DNA of 64,000 nucleotides from the NCBI GenBank assembly GCA_049510975.1, contig JBEKYM010000001.1, positions 1-64,000 of the forward strand, given 5' to 3'. The position numbers were made by a program, and so were the translations under genes. Positions 41,016 to 50,017 of this stretch are shown here, in pieces (positions within the stretch are counted from its first letter, which is position 1; every line of letters begins with the position of its first letter). Source of the stretch: JAKACA01 sp049510975 (lineage in GTDB: Bacteria > Actinomycetota > Acidimicrobiia > Acidimicrobiales > Bog-793). Below the pieces are notes generated by a model that saw only the letters and a program-made list of their open reading frames with translations, did not search any database and had not been told where the DNA came from.

Positions 41016-42115
41016 CGGCGCGACAGACCCCCGCTCTTGCAGTCGATGCAGAGGCGGGCGTACGGCAGCGCCTCGAGACGGGCCTTCGGGACGAGGCGCC
41101 CGCAGTTCTCGCAGATGCCGTAGGTGTGCATCGCCATCTTGTGAATGGCGTGGTCGATCTCGTCGACGGCCACGAGCGCCTGAGCAGAGAGTGCCAGATC
41201 CCGCTCGCGGTCGACCGTGACCGTACCGCCCTCGCCCGACTCGTCGTCGAACTGGATGTCGCCCGGCTCCATCTCCTCGACGAGCGACTCGGCCTCGGCC
41301 CTCAGACTCTTGGCCTGCTCGAGGTAGGTGGCGCGCTCGGAGTCGAGAGCGTGGCGCTGATGAGCGAGGAAACGCTCCTCGGTGTAGCCCTCCGTCCGCT
41401 TCACGGGCAGGTCGCGCCGACGCGACGAGAGCAGACCCGTGCCGGTCCGCGGCGAGCTGGGGACATGGTTGGGTGCGTGGACGTGGGCTGCCGCCGGTAC
41501 CGGCGCTACCGGTGCGGCCTTGGCGGCGTGAGCCTCCTTGGTTGCGGTTGCCTTCTTGGCTGGCTGGTCTTTGACGGCGGAATCCTTCGCGTTCGTGGTG
41601 TGGTCCTTGGTGCTCTGGTCCTTCGCTGCCGCTTTCCCGGCAGGTGCTGCTTTGGAGGCTTTGGAGGCTTTGGGGGCGGCGGCGGCGGCTTTCGAGGCGC
41701 TCGTCGGCGCCGGTGCGTGCGACTTCGCCGCCCTCGCTGGCGTCTTTGCCGGCTCGGGGGTCTCGGGAGCCTTGGTCGACTTGACAACCTTGGTCCCGGC
41801 GCCGGCGGCCTTCGTGGTCGTGGAGGCGGCCCCGTGTGAGCGAGCCGCCTTGCTCGGTGTGGCAGCGGTCTTCGCCACCGGACCTGCGACCTTGACGGCG
41901 GCCTTGGCCGCCTTCTCGGCGGGTGCTTTTGCCGACTTGGAGGCGCCGGCGTCCGTCACGACGGCACCCTTGGACGATGCCGAGGCACGAGCCGCCTTCC
42001 TCCTCGGGCCGCTGTCGTGTTCTTCGACCTGCTTCGGAGCCGCCTTACGGGCGGGGGCGGGGCTGTGCTTGGCCGACGAGTTCGCCGCGGTCGTCGGGCT
42101 CGTTGTTGTCGCCAT
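41012..42115 (-). CDS. DksA/TraR-like zinc finger protein with Lys/Ala-rich N-terminal tail
   Basis: 367 residues from ATG 42115, with GGAGAGGAG 14 bases upstream. About residues 1-240 consist mainly of Ala, Lys, Pro, Ser and Thr like a histone H1 or HU tail. The C-terminal 125 residues are DksA/TraR-like: coiled-coil EERFLAHQRHALDSERATYLEQ, acidic DDESGEGGTVTVDRERDLALS, and zinc finger CENCGRLVPKARLEALPYARLCIDC. Members bind the secondary channel of RNA polymerase. First gene of the operon with lspA and rluD. Confidence 0.9.
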   Translation of the reverse strand: MATTTSPTTAANSSAKHSPAPARKAAPKQVEEHDSGPRRKAARASASSKGAVVTDAGASKSAKAPAEKAAKAAVKVAGPVAKTAATPSKAARSHGAASTTTKAAGAGTKVVKSTKAPETPEPAKTPARAAKSHAPAPTSASKAAAAAPKASKASKAAPAGKAAAKDQSTKDHTTNAKDSAVKDQPAKKATATKEAHAAKAAPVAPVPAAAHVHAPNHVPSSPRTGTGLLSSRRRDLPVKRTEGYTEERFLAHQRHALDSERATYLEQAKSLRAEAESLVEEMEPGDIQFDDESGEGGTVTVDRERDLALSAQALVAVDEIDHAIHKMAMHTYGICENCGRLVPKARLEALPYARLCIDCKSGGLSRR

Positions 42116-42153
42116 CGGATTCGGGGTTCTCCTCTCCCGAGGAAGGGTGCCTG

Positions 42154-42183
42154 ACGATACTGCCGGTGGTCGGCGCGAGCCAA
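42154..42183 (-). promoter_or_regulatory. putative promoter of the dksA-like/lspA/rluD operon
   Basis: On the minus strand TTGGCT (42183-42178), 18 bp and TATCGT (42159-42154) lie about 40 bp before ATG 42115, leaving room for the GGAGAGGAG site. The rest of the 264-bp divergent region to ileS showed no T-box leader. Confidence 0.4.
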
Positions 42184-42379
42184 GGACCATCACCAGCACC
42201 ACAGAGCGGTCCGCGAGGATAACCACGGCGCGCCCCGCGTCATTCCGCGGCCTCGGCGCTCGTGTCGGTTTCCTTGGCCGGAATTGGCCGGCACCCGTCC
42301 TCGACAGCTGCCGAACCTCCCGGCGCGAGGCCCTGAACAGGAACGTCAGAGTGGCAGGCGGCGGCAATACGCTGGCGGC

Positions 42380-45300
42380 ATGCCTGATCCGGCCGGAGCC
42401 CAAAGCCGAAGTGCGAGCGCCGACCCGTACCCCGAGGTGCCCGCCCAGCCTCGCTACTCCGCCCTCGAGGAGCGGACCCTGGCGTTCTGGCGCCAGGACC
42501 GGACCTTCGAAGCATCGGTCGAGCTGCACGCACCCGACACCGAATTCGTCTTCTACGACGGCCCGCCGTTCGCGAACGGCCTCCCCCATTACGGACACTT
42601 GCTGACGGGTTTCGTGAAGGACGCCGTGCCTCGCTATCAGACCATGCGGGGCCATCGAGTGGAGCGGCGCTTCGGCTGGGACTGCCACGGCTTGCCTGCC
42701 GAGATGGAGGCCGAGCGCGAGCTCGGTGTGGCCGGCCACCGCGCCGTGACCGAGTACGGCGTCGACCGGTTCAACGCCGCCTGCCGCGCCATCGTGCAGC
42801 GCACGACCGACGCCTGGGAGCGGTACGTGACCCGCCAGGCTCGCTGGGTCGACTTCGAGGACGACTACCGCACCATGGACCTCACGTTCATGGAGAGTGT
42901 CCTGTGGGCCTTCCAGCAGCTTCACGAACGGGGCCTGGCCTACGAGGGCTACCGGGTGCTGCCGTACTGCTGGGAGTGCGAGACGCCCCTCTCCAACTTC
43001 GAGACCCGCCAGGACGACTCCTACCGGGACCGCACCGATCCCGCCGTGACGGTGCTGTTCGATCTCGAGCCGGCGCCGGGCGGTGCCGACACGGGCGACA
43101 TCGTCGCCGGGTCCCTCCGGCTCGTCGTCTGGACGACGACGCCGTGGACCCTGCCGTCGAATCTCGCCGTCGCCGTCGGCCCCGATCTCGACTACGTCGT
43201 GCTCGAACGGTCCTCCGCCGGCGGTCCGGAGCGCCTCGCCATCGGCGCCGCCTGCCTGGACGCCTACGCCGCCGAGCTCGAGGGTGCCACCGTGGTCGCC
43301 ACGCTGAAGGGCTCCGACCTCGTCGGGCGCCGCTTCCGGCCGCTGTTCGATTACTTCGCGAGCACGGCAGGAGCCTTTCGCGTGCTCGGCGGCGACTTCG
43401 TCGTCACCGACGAGGGCACCGGCATCGTGCAGATGGCACCCGGGTTCGGTGAGGACGACCAGCGGGTGTGCGAGGAGGCCGGGATCGCGGTCGTGTGCCC
43501 AGTGGACGAGCACGGCCGATTCACCGACGAGGTGCCCGACTACGCCGGACTGCAGGTCTTCGAAGCCAACCGGCCCATCATCGACCGCCTTGCCGAGGGG
43601 GGTGCCCTGCTGCGCGTCGAGGAGTACACCCACAGCTATCCGCATTGCTGGCGCACGGACACGCCCCTCATCTACCGGGCGGTGAGCTCGTGGTTCGTGC
43701 GCGTGACGGCCGTCAAGAACGAGATGGTCGAGCTCAACCGCCAGATCGCCTGGACGCCCTCACACGTCGGCGAAGGGGCCTTCGGCAAATGGCTGGAGGG
43801 GGCGCGGGATTGGAGCATCAGCCGGAACCGTTTCTGGGGGACGCCGATCCCGGTCTGGAAGAGCGACGACCCGGCTTTCCCGCGCATCGACGTCTACGGC
43901 AGCCTCGACGAGCTCGAGCGGGATTTCGGCACGCGCCCCGACGACCTCCATCGGCCGGCGATCGACGAGCTCACGCGCCCCAACCCCGACGACCCTACCG
44001 GGCGCTCGACGATGCGGCGCATCCCCGACGTCCTCGACTGCTGGTTCGAGTCCGGGTCGATGCCGTTCGCCCAGCTGCACTACCCGTTCGAGAACCGCGA
44101 GCGGTTCGAGGAGCACTTCCCCGCCGACTTCATCGTCGAGTACGTCGGCCAGACCCGGGGCTGGTTCTACACCCTCCACGTGCTGGCGACGGCGCTGTTC
44201 GGCAAGCCGCCGTTCCGGTCCTGTATCGCCCACGGCGTCCTGCTCGGCGACGACGGCCGCAAGCTCTCCAAGCGGCTGCGCAACTTCCCAGATCCCGAGG
44301 AGATCTTCGCCGACCAGGGCGCCGACGCCATGCGGTGGTACCTGCTCTCGTCCCCGGTGCTACGGGGACAGGACGGCATCATCGAGCGGAAGGCGCTGTC
44401 CGAGCCCGTGCGGCTCGTGCTCAACCCGCTCTGGAACACCTGGTACTTCCTCAGCCTGTACTCGAATGCCGACGGCATGCGGGGGCGCTTTCGGACCGAC
44501 CAGGGCGGCGTGCTCGACCGGTACGTGCTCGCCAAAGCTCGCCAGCTCGTCGAGCAGGTGACGGCGTCGATGGAGGCCAACGACCTCGCCGGGGCGACAG
44601 CGGCGATCTCCTCGTTCCTCGATGCCCTCACGAACTGGTACGTGCGCCGCAGCCGGGAGCGGTTCTGGCGATCTACCGTCGATGTCGACGGGCCCGGCGC
44701 CACCGCGCCCCAGGCGGCCGCCGACCCGAGCGACCCGCTTACGACGGCCTTGGCCGACAAGCAGGACGCCTACGACACCTTGCACACCGTCCTCGACGTC
44801 GTCTGCCGCGTGGCGGCGCCCTTCCTGCCCTTCCTCAGCGAAGAGGTCTTCCGAGGGTTGACGGGCGCACGCAGCGTCCACCTCATGCCATGGCCGGAGC
44901 CCGCCGAGCTCCCGGCCGACGATGCGCTCGTGGCAGCCATGGACCTCGTCCGTGAGGTCGCCTCGGCCGGGCACTCGATCCGCAAGGCGTCCGGTCTGCG
45001 CGCTCGCCTGCCGCTGCGCTCGCTCACCGTCGCCGGCCGCGCCGACGATGGCCTCGTGGCGTTGTCCGATCTCATCGCCAGCGAGCTCAACGTCAAGGAC
45101 GTCAGGTTCTCCGACGACGTGCGCGGGCTCGCCGACGAAGTCCTCGCCATCGTTCCGTCCGTGCTTGGGCCGCGCCTCGGCAAGGCGACCCAGACCGTCA
45201 TCGCGGCCGCTCGCCGAGGCGAGTGGACCCAGTCGTCGGACGGGACCGTCGAAGTCGGCGGCGCCCCCCTGCTCGCCGGCGAGTACTCCTTGCAGCTCCG

Positions 45301-45721
45301 CCCGGTCGACGAGAAGGCGGCGCGGGTCCTCGCCGGAGGAAAGGGCATCGCCGTGTTGGATCTCGAGACCGACGAGGCGTTGGAGGCCGAGGGCGTCGCC
45401 CGAGATGTCGTTCGCCTCGTGCAGCAAGCACGGCGCGGGGCCGGCCTGAACGTCTCGGACCGGATCCGGCTGCGCCTCGGCGTCACGCCGGGCACGGCGG
45501 AGATACTGCAGCCCTGGCTCGGCTATGTCAGCTCACAGACCCTCGCCGAGAGCATCGAGCTCGACACGGTCTCCGGGCGCACCGGCGCCAGCGCCGGCGG
45601 CGCGAGGGGCGCCGACATGACCGGCGACGCCGAGGAGCTGGAGCGGGCGGTGAGCGAGACGGCGCTCGACGGCAGCGACGGGACGATCACGATCGAGCTG
45701 GAACCCGTCACCGCCGCCTGA
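42380..45721 (+). CDS. ileS: isoleucyl-tRNA synthetase, class I (long, eukaryote-like type)
   Basis: 1113 residues from ATG 42380. Rossmann motif HIGH seen as PHYGH (H70-H73), KMSKS as KLSKR starting at K628; editing domain with TTPWTLPSNLA and DEGTGIVQMAPGFGEDD, then anticodon-binding helical domain (NPLWNTWYF, ADKQDAYDTLHTVLD). The zinc-finger end of the E. coli-type enzyme is not seen, and the C-terminal region matches the IleS2-type layout. It charges tRNA-Ile; no ribosome-binding site stronger than GGCGGC is visible upstream. Confidence 0.96.
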   Translation: MPDPAGAQSRSASADPYPEVPAQPRYSALEERTLAFWRQDRTFEASVELHAPDTEFVFYDGPPFANGLPHYGHLLTGFVKDAVPRYQTMRGHRVERRFGWDCHGLPAEMEAERELGVAGHRAVTEYGVDRFNAACRAIVQRTTDAWERYVTRQARWVDFEDDYRTMDLTFMESVLWAFQQLHERGLAYEGYRVLPYCWECETPLSNFETRQDDSYRDRTDPAVTVLFDLEPAPGGADTGDIVAGSLRLVVWTTTPWTLPSNLAVAVGPDLDYVVLERSSAGGPERLAIGAACLDAYAAELEGATVVATLKGSDLVGRRFRPLFDYFASTAGAFRVLGGDFVVTDEGTGIVQMAPGFGEDDQRVCEEAGIAVVCPVDEHGRFTDEVPDYAGLQVFEANRPIIDRLAEGGALLRVEEYTHSYPHCWRTDTPLIYRAVSSWFVRVTAVKNEMVELNRQIAWTPSHVGEGAFGKWLEGARDWSISRNRFWGTPIPVWKSDDPAFPRIDVYGSLDELERDFGTRPDDLHRPAIDELTRPNPDDPTGRSTMRRIPDVLDCWFESGSMPFAQLHYPFENRERFEEHFPADFIVEYVGQTRGWFYTLHVLATALFGKPPFRSCIAHGVLLGDDGRKLSKRLRNFPDPEEIFADQGADAMRWYLLSSPVLRGQDGIIERKALSEPVRLVLNPLWNTWYFLSLYSNADGMRGRFRTDQGGVLDRYVLAKARQLVEQVTASMEANDLAGATAAISSFLDALTNWYVRRSRERFWRSTVDVDGPGATAPQAAADPSDPLTTALADKQDAYDTLHTVLDVVCRVAAPFLPFLSEEVFRGLTGARSVHLMPWPEPAELPADDALVAAMDLVREVASAGHSIRKASGLRARLPLRSLTVAGRADDGLVALSDLIASELNVKDVRFSDDVRGLADEVLAIVPSVLGPRLGKATQTVIAAARRGEWTQSSDGTVEVGGAPLLAGEYSLQLRPVDEKAARVLAGGKGIAVLDLETDEALEAEGVARDVVRLVQQARRGAGLNVSDRIRLRLGVTPGTAEILQPWLGYVSSQTLAESIELDTVSGRTGASAGGARGADMTGDAEELERAVSETALDGSDGTITIELEPVTAA

Positions 45722-45742
45722 GGTTCTCGGCCGAGGCGGCCC

Positions 45743-46903
45743 TCAAGCGGGCCAGTCTGCTCCGTTGGTCCGGAGCTTCATGGCTGCCGTGTCCTGCGAC
45801 GGCTCGTCGAGCGACGGCAGCGCCGTCAGGTTGGGACGATCCGCGCGGCTGCGATCGGAGAAGACGGGCTCCGGCCGGCCCCGGATCACCGAGTCCCAGT
45901 CGTACTGGTCGGGCTCTGACTGGCGCGGGTAGGCCGACGACGTGGGAGCCGCCTTGGCGGCGTCTTCGGCGATGGCTGCCTCGAGGTCGTCGACCTCCGG
46001 CGGGCTCTTCTCGTCGCCGTCGGCCTTGTCCGCCTTGTCCGCTTTGTTGGCCTTGTCAGCCTTGTCGGCCTTCGGAGGCTCGGCGTGGACCGTGGCCGTG
46101 GCCGTCGCCGTCTCGCTCGTGCCAGGCTCGGCATCGCTCGTCCCGGCACCCTCCGGTGAGCTACCGGTACTGGCACCGGAACCAGCTGTCGGCGCACCGG
46201 ATTTGCCAGCGTCCGGACCGGCGCCCGGCCCGCTCGTCGCAGCGCCGGCAGTGGCCGCTCCGACAGGCGAGTCCTCGCCGGACTCGAGCGGCTCAGGCTG
46301 ATCGAGGTCGCCGTGGCCGTCTCCTGCTGGCGAACCGGCGGCTCCTCGTGACGGGGTGGGCTGGATAGCAAGCAATGCGGTGGACGGGGCCAGGCTTCGC
46401 TCGACATAGCCGAGGGCGGCACCGAGCGACTCGATCAGACGCTCGCGCTCGGCGCCGAGCAGGCTGACGAGCATGTCGACCTCTTTGCGGAGGTCGTCCC
46501 TCGCGCCCGACAGGCGAGCGACTTCGTCCCGCAGGCGCTTCTCGGCCTCGGAAGTGATCCGCAGCGCCGAGTCTCGGGCGTCGCCCACGAGCGTCTCGGC
46601 CTCGCTCCGGGCGCGGTCGAGGATGACACCGGCCTCCTCCTGGGCCTCCCGGATGGCGAGATCAGCCGTGCGCTGGGCGAGCACGAGTGTCCGGCGGATG
46701 CTCTCCTCGTCCTCGAGCCCCGTGCGGTCGCGGGCGGTGTGCTCGGCCGCCTCGGCCCGATCGGCGGCGACCTTGGCCTCCTCGCGGAGGCGATCGACGG
46801 CATCGGCGACTTGCTCCAGGAACTCGTCGACCTCGTCGGTGTTGTAGCCGCGCAGGCTGCTGTTGAACTCGACTTCCCTGAGGACGCGGGCGGAGATCTC
46901 CAT
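45743..46903 (-). CDS. divIVA: DivIVA/Wag31-like polar growth and division scaffold
   Basis: 386 residues from ATG 46903. The conserved N-terminal lipid-binding domain reads FNSSLRGYNTDEVDEFLEQVADAVDRL, followed by a long coiled coil to about residue 180 (RRTLVLAQRTADLAI, ARSEAETLVGDARDSALRI). The C-terminal half is low complexity and acidic, with KADKADKAN repeats (46013-46075) and a Pro/Ala/Thr region. It organises cell poles and septa. Last gene of the dcw cluster, convergent with ileS. Confidence 0.93.
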   Translation of the reverse strand: MEISARVLREVEFNSSLRGYNTDEVDEFLEQVADAVDRLREEAKVAADRAEAAEHTARDRTGLEDEESIRRTLVLAQRTADLAIREAQEEAGVILDRARSEAETLVGDARDSALRITSEAEKRLRDEVARLSGARDDLRKEVDMLVSLLGAERERLIESLGAALGYVERSLAPSTALLAIQPTPSRGAAGSPAGDGHGDLDQPEPLESGEDSPVGAATAGAATSGPGAGPDAGKSGAPTAGSGASTGSSPEGAGTSDAEPGTSETATATATVHAEPPKADKADKANKADKADKADGDEKSPPEVDDLEAAIAEDAAKAAPTSSAYPRQSEPDQYDWDSVIRGRPEPVFSDRSRADRPNLTALPSLDEPSQDTAAMKLRTNGADWPA

Positions 46904-46987
46904 AAGGGCTGATCGTACCGGCACCACCGGCCTCTGGCGTGGATGGTCGAGACGCGGATCCGCCCGTGAGCGAGCGCCGATCCAGGC

Positions 46988-47251
46988 TCAGATGAGGCTC
47001 AAACAGATGAAGATGACGACGAACAAGATGACCGGCGACATATCGAGGACTCCGCCGCCGCCCAGGGTCACGGGGGGGACGATGCGCCTGATGGGGGCAA
47101 GGACGGGGTCCGTGATCGAACCGACCGCCCGTTGCACGGCTGCCATGGGCGTGCCGTAGGAGATCGGGAAATACGACAGCAGCACCCGAGCGAACAGGCA
47201 CAGCAGGAACACCGACAAGATCAACCGCACCACTTCGACGGCCAGGTCCAT
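46988..47251 (-). CDS. yggT: YggT family membrane protein
   Basis: 87 residues with two hydrophobic helices (VVRLILSVFLLCLFARVLLSYF, MSPVILFVVIFICLSLI) and the family pattern ITDPVLAPIRRIVPP between them. Single-YggT-domain form typical of actinobacterial dcw clusters. Thought to aid division or osmotic tolerance; function unproven. Confidence 0.92.
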   Translation of the reverse strand: MDLAVEVVRLILSVFLLCLFARVLLSYFPISYGTPMAAVQRAVGSITDPVLAPIRRIVPPVTLGGGGVLDMSPVILFVVIFICLSLI

Positions 47252-47295
47252 ACGCCTGTCCTAGCAGGTGCGGACGTACGGCATGACGCGCCGCC

Positions 47296-47820
47296 TCAGG
47301 ACCGGAACGTTCCCGCCTCTGCCAGACGGCGCCGTTCCTCCGGCGGGATGTCGACGTTCGAGGGCGTGAGGAGGAAGACCTGGTCGGCCACTTTCTCCAT
47401 CGTCCCCGAGAGGGCATAGGTGAGACCGGAGCAGAAGTCGATCATGCGTCGGGCAAGGTCGCGCTCGCTCGACTGCAGGTTCACGATGACCGGATGGTTC
47501 GCCTTGACGAGGTCGCCGATCTCCTGGGCGTCGGAGAAGCGCGCCGGCGCCACGACTTGTGGCTTGGTCTGACGCTGGGTCACGAGCGGCCGCACGACAC
47601 CTCGGCCCGCAGACGCCGGGGGATCCCGGTAGTCGTCTCGCACCAAGGGACGCACCGTGGCAACGGTCCCGGTCGGCGGCATGTCGCCGCTCGTATCCGG
47701 GTAGGTGGTCCGGGTGTTGCCCGGGCCGGGTTCACCGAGCTCGTCGTCTTCGTAGAAGCCATCGTTGTCGATGTCCTTGAGCCCGAGGTACTGCAGCGCC
47801 TTCTGCATGAACGAAGCCAT
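47296..47820 (-). CDS. sepF: cell division protein SepF
   Basis: 174 residues. N-terminal amphipathic membrane-targeting helix MASFMQKALQYLGL, an acidic and Pro-rich linker, and the SepF core: PARFSDAQEIGDLVKANHPVIVNLQS, RRMIDFCSGLTYALSGTMEKVADQVFLLTPSNV. SepF tethers FtsZ to the membrane and stands in for FtsA, which this cluster lacks. Confidence 0.95.
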   Translation of the reverse strand: MASFMQKALQYLGLKDIDNDGFYEDDELGEPGPGNTRTTYPDTSGDMPPTGTVATVRPLVRDDYRDPPASAGRGVVRPLVTQRQTKPQVVAPARFSDAQEIGDLVKANHPVIVNLQSSERDLARRMIDFCSGLTYALSGTMEKVADQVFLLTPSNVDIPPEERRRLAEAGTFRS

Positions 47821-47875
47821 CTAAGCCCTCCTCTGGGCTTTCCATTGTTGCAGCCCACGACGGAGCTTGCGGGGA

Positions 47876-48580
47876 TCACCGTGCGGGTCGCTCCCCGAAG
47901 AGCGCAGTTCCGATCCGGATCATCGTCGATCCGGCCGAGACCGCTTCTTCGAGGTCGTGTGACATCCCCATCGAGAGCTCGTCGAGACCGAGTGTCGCGG
48001 CAAGCCCGGCGACTGTAGCAAAGGCGTCAGCGGCCGTCGCCCTGGCGGGAACGCCCACCACGAGCGGCGCCACCGTCATGAGGCCCCGAACCCTGCAGCC
48101 GGCCTGGCGGGCGCTGTCGACGACCCGCTCGGCGTCGGCCGGCGCGCAACCTCCGCGACCGGCGTCGCCGGAGAGATCGATCTCGACGAACACCTCAGCA
48201 CCCCTCCGGCGCCGACCGATTGCCTCGGCCTCCTCGCAACGGGCCACGGCCTGCCAACACGCCACGACGGGAGCCAGCTTGGGCACCTTGTTGCGCTGCA
48301 CGGCGCCGAGAAAGTGCCAGCGCGGCGCTGGGCGGGCGGCGACGTTGCCGTCATCTGCGGCCTCGTGCAGGCGAGCCACCTTCTCCAGCAGCTCGGCGGC
48401 GTAATTCTCCCCGATGTCGAGCAGACCGACGTCGAGGGCGGCCAACACGGCGTCGAGACCGTGCCCCTTCGTCACCGCCACGACGGCGACGCGATCGGAG
48501 TCACCGCCTGCGGCCGTGATCCTGGCCCGGATTGCGCTCAGCCGCTCGCCCACCACCGATCTATCGAGACCCGCCGGCAC
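47876..48580 (-). CDS. yggS: YggS family PLP-binding protein
   Basis: 234 residues. Alanine racemase-like barrel with the PLP lysine in VAVTKGHGLD, followed by IGENYAAELLEK, WHFLGAVQRNKV (a GxxQxNK pattern), VFVEIDLSGDAGRGGC, LMTVAP, LSMGMSHDLEEAVSAGSTMIRIGTALFG. Keeps free pyridoxal phosphate in balance. Located between ftsZ and sepF as in other actinobacteria. Confidence 0.94.
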   Translation of the reverse strand: MPAGLDRSVVGERLSAIRARITAAGGDSDRVAVVAVTKGHGLDAVLAALDVGLLDIGENYAAELLEKVARLHEAADDGNVAARPAPRWHFLGAVQRNKVPKLAPVVACWQAVARCEEAEAIGRRRRGAEVFVEIDLSGDAGRGGCAPADAERVVDSARQAGCRVRGLMTVAPLVVGVPARATAADAFATVAGLAATLGLDELSMGMSHDLEEAVSAGSTMIRIGTALFGERPAR

Positions 48581-48609
48581 CTCGATCGATGGCAGGGTCG
48601 CCTCGGCGC

Positions 48610-49827
48610 CTACTTCAGGAACGACGGGACGTCGAAGTCGTCGTCGAGGTCGATGTCGTCGTCGCCACCGGCAAAGACGTCGCGCTCGTCGGACAGGTCG
48701 TCTCGCGACGGGAACACTTCGGGCAGGTCCTCTCGGGACTCTCGCGAGCCCTCGGCAGTGCTCTGCCCGCCTACGCCCACCTGCGACCCACGGACCGGCG
48801 GCCTGGCGGTGGCGAACCCGCCGGCAGGCGTCGTCCGCACGGCCGTCCGCGTCGCCCGCTTCGGCTCCTCACCTTCGTCGAAGTGGTCGAAACCGGCCGC
48901 GATCACCGTCACCCGCACCTGATCGCCCAGCGTCTCGTCGACGACGTTGCCGAAGATGATGTTGGCGTCGGGGTGGGCGACGTCATGAATGATGGCGGCA
49001 GCTTCGTTGACCTCGAAGAGCGTGAGGTCGCTCCCGCCGGCGATGTTGAGCAGGATCCCGCGGGCACCCTCGATGGAAGCCTCCAGCAGCGGGCTCGTGA
49101 TGGCATGGCGGGCGGCGTTGACGGCCCGGCCCTCTCCCGACCCGGTCCCGATGCCCATGATCGCCGAACCTGCGTTGGCCATCACCATCTTCACGTCGGC
49201 GAAGTCGGTGTTGATGAGACCCGGGACGTTGATCAGGTCCGTGATCCCCTGCACACCTTGCAGCAATACCTCGTCGGCCATCTTGAAGGCATCGACGATG
49301 GAGGTGCGCTCGTCCGAGATCGCCAACAAGCGCTCGTTCGGGATGACGATGAGGGTGTCGACCTTCTCCTTCAGCCGCTGGATGCCCTGCTCGGCCTGAT
49401 TGGAGCGCCGCCGTCCCTCGAAGGCGAACGGCCGTGTGACGACACCAATGGTGAGCGCGCCGACACTCTTTGCCACTTCGGCGATGATCGGGGCGGCACC
49501 CGTTCCGGTCCCGCCGCCTTTACCGGCGGTGATGAAGACCATGTCGGCGCCCTTCAGCACCTCCTCGATCTCCTCGAGGTGCTCCTCGGCAGCCTGGCGA
49601 CCAACCTCTGGGTCGCTGCCGGCACCGAGGCCACGCGTGAGCGAGCGACCGATGTCGAGCTTGATGTCAGCCTCGCTCATGAGGAGCGCCTGCGCATCGG
49701 TGTTGACGGCGATGAACTCGGCACCTTGCAACCCGGCGTCGATCATCCTGTTGACGGCGTTGACACCACCACCGCCGATCCCGACGACCTTGATGACGGC
49801 GATGAAGCTCTGCCCGGGGCTGCTCAT
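48610..49827 (-). CDS. ftsZ: cell division GTPase FtsZ
   Basis: 405 residues from ATG 49827 (GGAG five bases upstream). Forms the cytokinetic ring. VVGIGGGGVNAVNRMIDAGLQGAEFIAVNTDAQAL at the start, GTP-binding GKGGGTGTGAAP, synergy loop with NVPGLINTDFADVKMVMANAGSA, and a C-terminal linker rich in Asp ending with the FtsZ tail DLDDDFDVPSFLK, which binds SepF and FtsW partners. A likely promoter region precedes it (49828-50017). Confidence 0.97.
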   Translation of the reverse strand: MSSPGQSFIAVIKVVGIGGGGVNAVNRMIDAGLQGAEFIAVNTDAQALLMSEADIKLDIGRSLTRGLGAGSDPEVGRQAAEEHLEEIEEVLKGADMVFITAGKGGGTGTGAAPIIAEVAKSVGALTIGVVTRPFAFEGRRRSNQAEQGIQRLKEKVDTLIVIPNERLLAISDERTSIVDAFKMADEVLLQGVQGITDLINVPGLINTDFADVKMVMANAGSAIMGIGTGSGEGRAVNAARHAITSPLLEASIEGARGILLNIAGGSDLTLFEVNEAAAIIHDVAHPDANIIFGNVVDETLGDQVRVTVIAAGFDHFDEGEEPKRATRTAVRTTPAGGFATARPPVRGSQVGVGGQSTAEGSRESREDLPEVFPSRDDLSDERDVFAGGDDDIDLDDDFDVPSFLK

Positions 49828-50017
49828 GAGCGCTCCGTTCCTGTTTGTGGGTCCGGCGGGACAAGCCAAGCCGTGTTGAGTCGGTCCAGATGAGTCGCCT
49901 CACCTGTTCCTCACCCGACACGGCCGGTACGACCTGCTGTGTGGATATTCGCCGGTGCTACGACGTTGCACGACGCAACTCCGGCCCCCCTCCGGCGTTT
50001 GGCCACACAGCTACGGC
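49828..50017 (-). promoter_or_regulatory. ftsQ-ftsZ intergenic region, possible ftsZ promoter
   Basis: 190-bp gap in an otherwise tightly overlapping cluster. On the minus strand TGCAAC, 17 bp, TATCCA near 49960-49940 could be a weak promoter and is preceded by a small hairpin GTTGC-GTCGT-GCAAC. A separate ftsZ promoter is usual in dcw clusters; the site here is tentative. Confidence 0.3.

Noticed and set aside
42116..42379. T-box riboswitch before ileS
   Set aside because: No AGGGTGGNACCGCG-like T-box sequence or specifier stem was seen; AGAGTGGCAGG near the start is only a partial resemblance.
42116..43646. Extended N-terminus of the DksA-like protein
   Set aside because: The frame runs on into antisense of ileS; ATG 42115 with GGAGAGGAG is a better start.
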